From positions 30,975 to 94,974 of the forward strand of contig CAJJCT010000008.1 in assembly GCA_905182735.1 (NCBI GenBank): a stretch of DNA of 64,000 nucleotides, given 5' to 3'. A program made the position numbers and the translations under genes. Origin of the DNA: Candidatus Marivariicella framensis. Its GTDB lineage: Bacteria; Bacteroidota; Bacteroidia; Flavobacteriales; Flavobacteriaceae. The notes under the pieces were generated by a model. The model worked only from the letters and a program-made list of their open reading frames with translations. It made no database searches and was not told the DNA's origin. Positions 61,431-64,000 of this stretch are shown here, one piece after another. Numbering within the stretch: the first letter of the stretch is position 1; every line of letters begins with the position of its first letter.

Positions 61431-62829
61431 CTTTAAATGGTATAACCCATGTTTTGTGTTGAAATGATTCTTTTTGACTATATAAATCTACTTCAGGGTT
61501 AACAAACCTAGTGCTAGATCTTCCATTTAGCGCTACATGACTGTCAACAAATACCTGTAAGTTTTCATGTCCTTGACTTTTAAAGTGATCACCAAGATAA
61601 TGAGCATATTCTAAAATAAAATCTGGCTGGAAGCTCATTTGCTTTTCCTGATATGATGTTAAGAAATCATCATTTTGAACATAGAAATATTTTTTACTAA
61701 TGCTGTCTACTATTCTAAAATTAGAATAACCTCTTTTTTCAATTAACATAACTCGCCATGAAAAACGATAACCTTCTTCATTCCAAAATAGTTCTCCAGG
61801 ATATAGTGAATATCTTAAAGGTAATAAGACTTGCAAAGCAAAAAATATTGCAACTATATTTAAATTAAGTTTATTTCGTTTAATTGGTGTGTTAATTAAT
61901 ATGACTCTTTTTCTGAGCTTAAATAAAAATAAAACAGTTATATAATTTATAAGTATAGTTATTTTATTTAAAATATTTTGATGAGTTTTTGAATCGAAAA
62001 ATATTAAAGAAGCAACTATCATTATATATGGAAACATTCCTATTGGAAATAGGATTTTAGTAAAAGCATGAAAAAACACTACTAATACAAAAGCAAACAA
62101 TCTTGTTCTTTTATATATAAGTAAAAATGGTATCAATAAATCGTAAAACATACCACCCCAACTCATAAAATAATGAACCCACTGTTCTTGCATAACATTT
62201 TGTCCAATAATTGGTAAATCATACTTGGAAGGAAGCCATATTGATAGAGGCATTGCTTTTAAAAGCCATTCAGAATTAACTTTAGCAATTCCCGCATAAA
62301 AATATACAATACAAAGCATAAACTTTAATGAGTCTATTGTCCATTTCTGTACTTTTTTGTATGATTTATTTGAAAAATAGCTATCTAAAGAATAGTAGCA
62401 GTTTAATGGTAAAAAACACATTAAAAAGCTAATTGAGCTGACAAAATAATAGTGATTTAAATAAGTTGTTTTGTCTATTAGTTCAATATAAGTAAATGAC
62501 AGGAAAAATATAATTATTGAGATCCTATATTTGTATCCTAATGAAATTAAAAGGGAAGACAATCCACATAAAAAAAAAAGTATATATGTGTATTCTCCAA
62601 AATCAGTTATCCAACTAAATCCGTAATAATTAAAATGAAACTTTGGATCAATATAAAGTGTCTTTATCCATCCATTTAGCCAGAATCTAACAATACTGAT
62701 AAACATAAGAACACCAAAAAAGATTCTAAATACAGCAAGTGGAGCTGAATCAGTAACACTAGTTTTTAAATAAGTATTAATTTTACTAATTGTGGATTGA
62801 TTAGTGTTATGTGTTTTTAAACTTAGCAT
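61411..62829 (-). CDS. HTTM-domain protein, homologue of vitamin-K-dependent gamma-glutamyl carboxylase
   Basis: 472 residues with about six to eight transmembrane helices and a C-terminal soluble part. From memory of human GGCX, the alignment is clear over several blocks: LIDKTTYLNHYYF (human LDKTSWNNHSYL), YFYAGIAKVNSEWL (human YFIAGVKKLDADWV), FHAFTKILFPIGMFPYIM (human FHCMNSQLFSIGMFSYVM) and VNPEVDLYSQKESF...TWVIPF near the end (human DPRVDIVQ...TSWVQPL). The carboxylase's catalytic lysine corresponds to K183 and human His160 to H126; both are kept. Human GGCX converts glutamate to gamma-carboxyglutamate with vitamin K hydroquinone. Activity of this protein is not shown. It lies 11 bp after the imelysin gene and overlaps the receptor gene. 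Confidence 0.85.
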   Translation of the reverse strand: MLSLKTHNTNQSTISKINTYLKTSVTDSAPLAVFRIFFGVLMFISIVRFWLNGWIKTLYIDPKFHFNYYGFSWITDFGEYTYILFFLCGLSSLLISLGYKYRISIIIFFLSFTYIELIDKTTYLNHYYFVSSISFLMCFLPLNCYYSLDSYFSNKSYKKVQKWTIDSLKFMLCIVYFYAGIAKVNSEWLLKAMPLSIWLPSKYDLPIIGQNVMQEQWVHYFMSWGGMFYDLLIPFLLIYKRTRLFAFVLVVFFHAFTKILFPIGMFPYIMIVASLIFFDSKTHQNILNKITILINYITVLFLFKLRKRVILINTPIKRNKLNLNIVAIFFALQVLLPLRYSLYPGELFWNEEGYRFSWRVMLIEKRGYSNFRIVDSISKKYFYVQNDDFLTSYQEKQMSFQPDFILEYAHYLGDHFKSQGHENLQVFVDSHVALNGRSSTRFVNPEVDLYSQKESFQHKTWVIPFKDEIKGF

Positions 62830-62840
62830 AATTATGATAA

Positions 62841-64000
62841 TTAATCCCCGTCAGCATCAATATAATCAACGTTTATGTTAAGTGCTTGGAGCATGTCTAC
62901 TTTTAAAAGAACAACAGCTACTTGAATAACATCATATGTAATTAACATATCTAGTTTATTATTTTCAAGTTGAATAGTGAAGTCATCATTAAGATTATTT
63001 ATACTTGTTTTAGCTGACTCGAACTGATCTATGATCAATTGTCCAAGTGGTGTATCATTTTTTGAGGTTTCTAAAAATTCAATATAATCTTTAAAACTAA
63101 TTCCTATCGAGGATGAATTTCCATTAAAAGAGATTCCATTAAAAAAATCTGAAACTGAGTTAATAGCTTCAATTGCAAGGATTTTTGATATATCCCTTCT
63201 GTAATAAGCTTCTATACGATTTAACAATGAACTTCCTGAAAAAACTCCAGCAGGAATTCCTATTTTATTAGCTCTAAAACCCTTTTCATAGTAATAGATA
63301 AAGTCATTTGTTAATTTATTTATGCTTGATGTGGCAGTGTTATCTATTGAAGCTACAAAAGCATCTCTGTAAGAATAATTCCAATCAGAAACCACAGAAT
63401 TTGTAAGCTCAGTCATTTTGTTTGAAAGAACTAATAAGTAAGCTAAGTACTTATTGTTTTCAGAAGTATATTTTTCTAAAATTTCCAAATCATTTGATCC
63501 TATTCCATACAATAGATAATCAATTGCAGGAAATCCTTGAGCCGCATAATCATTTGGGTGTTCAATGTCAGAGTCACTACTTGAAATATTAGCTTCTACT
63601 TTTTCAGTATCTACTGGGTAAACGTTCATTCTAACTCCGTAGTTTATTTCTTCTGCTTTTCCAATATTAAACATTTCAATATGTTGCCATGATTTGTAGG
63701 CATTAAACCAATTTTCTCTAACTAGATCTAGAGAAACTTGGGAGGAATTAGATGAAAATTCACTTATAGAGTTTGAAAGAGTAACTAGATCAGTCTGAAA
63801 TTTTTGCTGAGCAGGAATTATTATACTATCTGCCCAAAAAACAAGCATTGCCTCTCTATCGAATTTAGAATTAGTGGAGGAGTTACTTGTATTTGTATTG
63901 GGGGTTGTGGAATTATTATTATTTGAAGATGTGAGCTCTATTACTGCTGATTCTGATTCATTAAGTTCATCTGTAGAACATGAAAAATAAATAGTTAGAA
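62841..64000 (-). CDS. Imelysin-family lipoprotein, 5' end beyond the window
   Basis: The frame runs off the right edge; 386 residues are visible. Upstream of an internal Met at 63848 the frame continues through a Ser/Asn/Thr-rich linker to a lipobox (LTIYFSCSTDEL), so the start lies just outside. The body is the imelysin (M75 peptidase-like) helical fold. The usual GxHxxE motif is replaced by GFPAIDYLL, so the metal-binding histidine/glutamate pair is missing. Imelysins are iron-regulated outer-surface or periplasmic proteins thought to handle iron. First visible gene of the unit with the carboxylase homologue and TonB receptor. Confidence 0.88.
   Translation of the reverse strand, partial: LTIYFSCSTDELNESESAVIELTSSNNNNSTTPNTNTSNSSTNSKFDREAMLVFWADSIIIPAQQKFQTDLVTLSNSISEFSSNSSQVSLDLVRENWFNAYKSWQHIEMFNIGKAEEINYGVRMNVYPVDTEKVEANISSSDSDIEHPNDYAAQGFPAIDYLLYGIGSNDLEILEKYTSENNKYLAYLLVLSNKMTELTNSVVSDWNYSYRDAFVASIDNTATSSINKLTNDFIYYYEKGFRANKIGIPAGVFSGSSLLNRIEAYYRRDISKILAIEAINSVSDFFNGISFNGNSSSIGISFKDYIEFLETSKNDTPLGQLIIDQFESAKTSINNLNDDFTIQLENNKLDMLITYDVIQVAVVLLKVDMLQALNINVDYIDADGD

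Noticed and set aside
1..64000. Defence islands, CRISPR arrays, prophage or insertion sequences
   Set aside because: No repeat-spacer pattern, transposase, integrase, terminal repeats or phage structural genes were found; base composition and gene style look uniform throughout.

Overview
The window looks like a chromosomal segment of a low-GC Bacteroidota, most likely a marine member of Flavobacteriia with a compact genome (inference). Supporting signs: strongly A/T-biased coding with short gaps and many 1-35 bp gene overlaps; starts without clear Shine-Dalgarno sequences; several upstream boxes matching the Bacteroidota -7 element TAnnTTTG; and gene neighbourhoods I know from flavobacteria (rlmD-DUF6452-DUF6048, zapA-6S RNA, DUF493-DUF4290-murA, PIG-L deacetylase next to a Na+/solute symporter, a fused CcsB/CcsA, and imelysin-HTTM-TonB receptor). 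I see no insertion sequence, prophage, CRISPR array or rRNA. The genes look vertically inherited housekeeping and metabolic genes.

Layout. 1-6 kb: the tail of a retinol-saturase/carotenoid-type oxidoreductase, a small heat-shock protein, a ZIP metal transporter and two RNA methyltransferases. 6-11 kb: ornithine aminotransferase, cysteine desulfurase, an M23 peptidase, then a coiled-coil protein, ZapA and 6S RNA. 11-15 kb: a complete glycerol operon (glpK-glpD-glpF). 15-27 kb: a drug/metabolite transporter, two secreted proteins of unknown role, one tRNA-Met, and a housekeeping block (aminotransferase IV, YqgE, HU, Fmt, RecQ, P-loop ATPase, DUF493, DUF4290, MurA, SDR, SRPBCC). 27-34 kb: DUF2911 protein, then a minus-strand run DUF2520-kdsC-maf-PIG-L-(33-residue membrane microprotein)-Na+ symporter. 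34-40 kb: fused cytochrome c assembly protein CcsBA, TerB-like protein, and two coupled arginine-deiminase-superfamily hydrolases. 40-50 kb: a minus-strand run of methyltransferase, short asparaginase, secreted metalloprotease, MscS channel, PLP decarboxylase, sugar MFS transporter, AlkB alkane hydroxylase and kynureninase. 50-59 kb: PqqB-like hydrolase, ferredoxin-NADP reductase, a duplicated secreted protein, Tat-exported asparaginase, HxlR regulator, photolyase, SsuD-like monooxygenase and another Na+ symporter. 59-64 kb: FecA-like TonB receptor, a vitamin-K-dependent gamma-carboxylase homologue and an imelysin lipoprotein that runs off the right edge.

How the genes fit together. Glycerol is taken up (GlpF), phosphorylated (GlpK) and oxidised (GlpD). 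RocD plus the two deiminase-family hydrolases point to use of arginine, citrulline or ornithine. KynU and two asparaginase-type hydrolases add amino-acid salvage. AlkB and the SsuD-like enzyme suggest attack on alkyl and perhaps sulfonate substrates. The last operon is probably a metal-acquisition unit. Its middle gene is the most interesting object here: a gamma-glutamyl-carboxylase homologue that keeps the two residues matching the human enzyme's catalytic Lys218 and His160.
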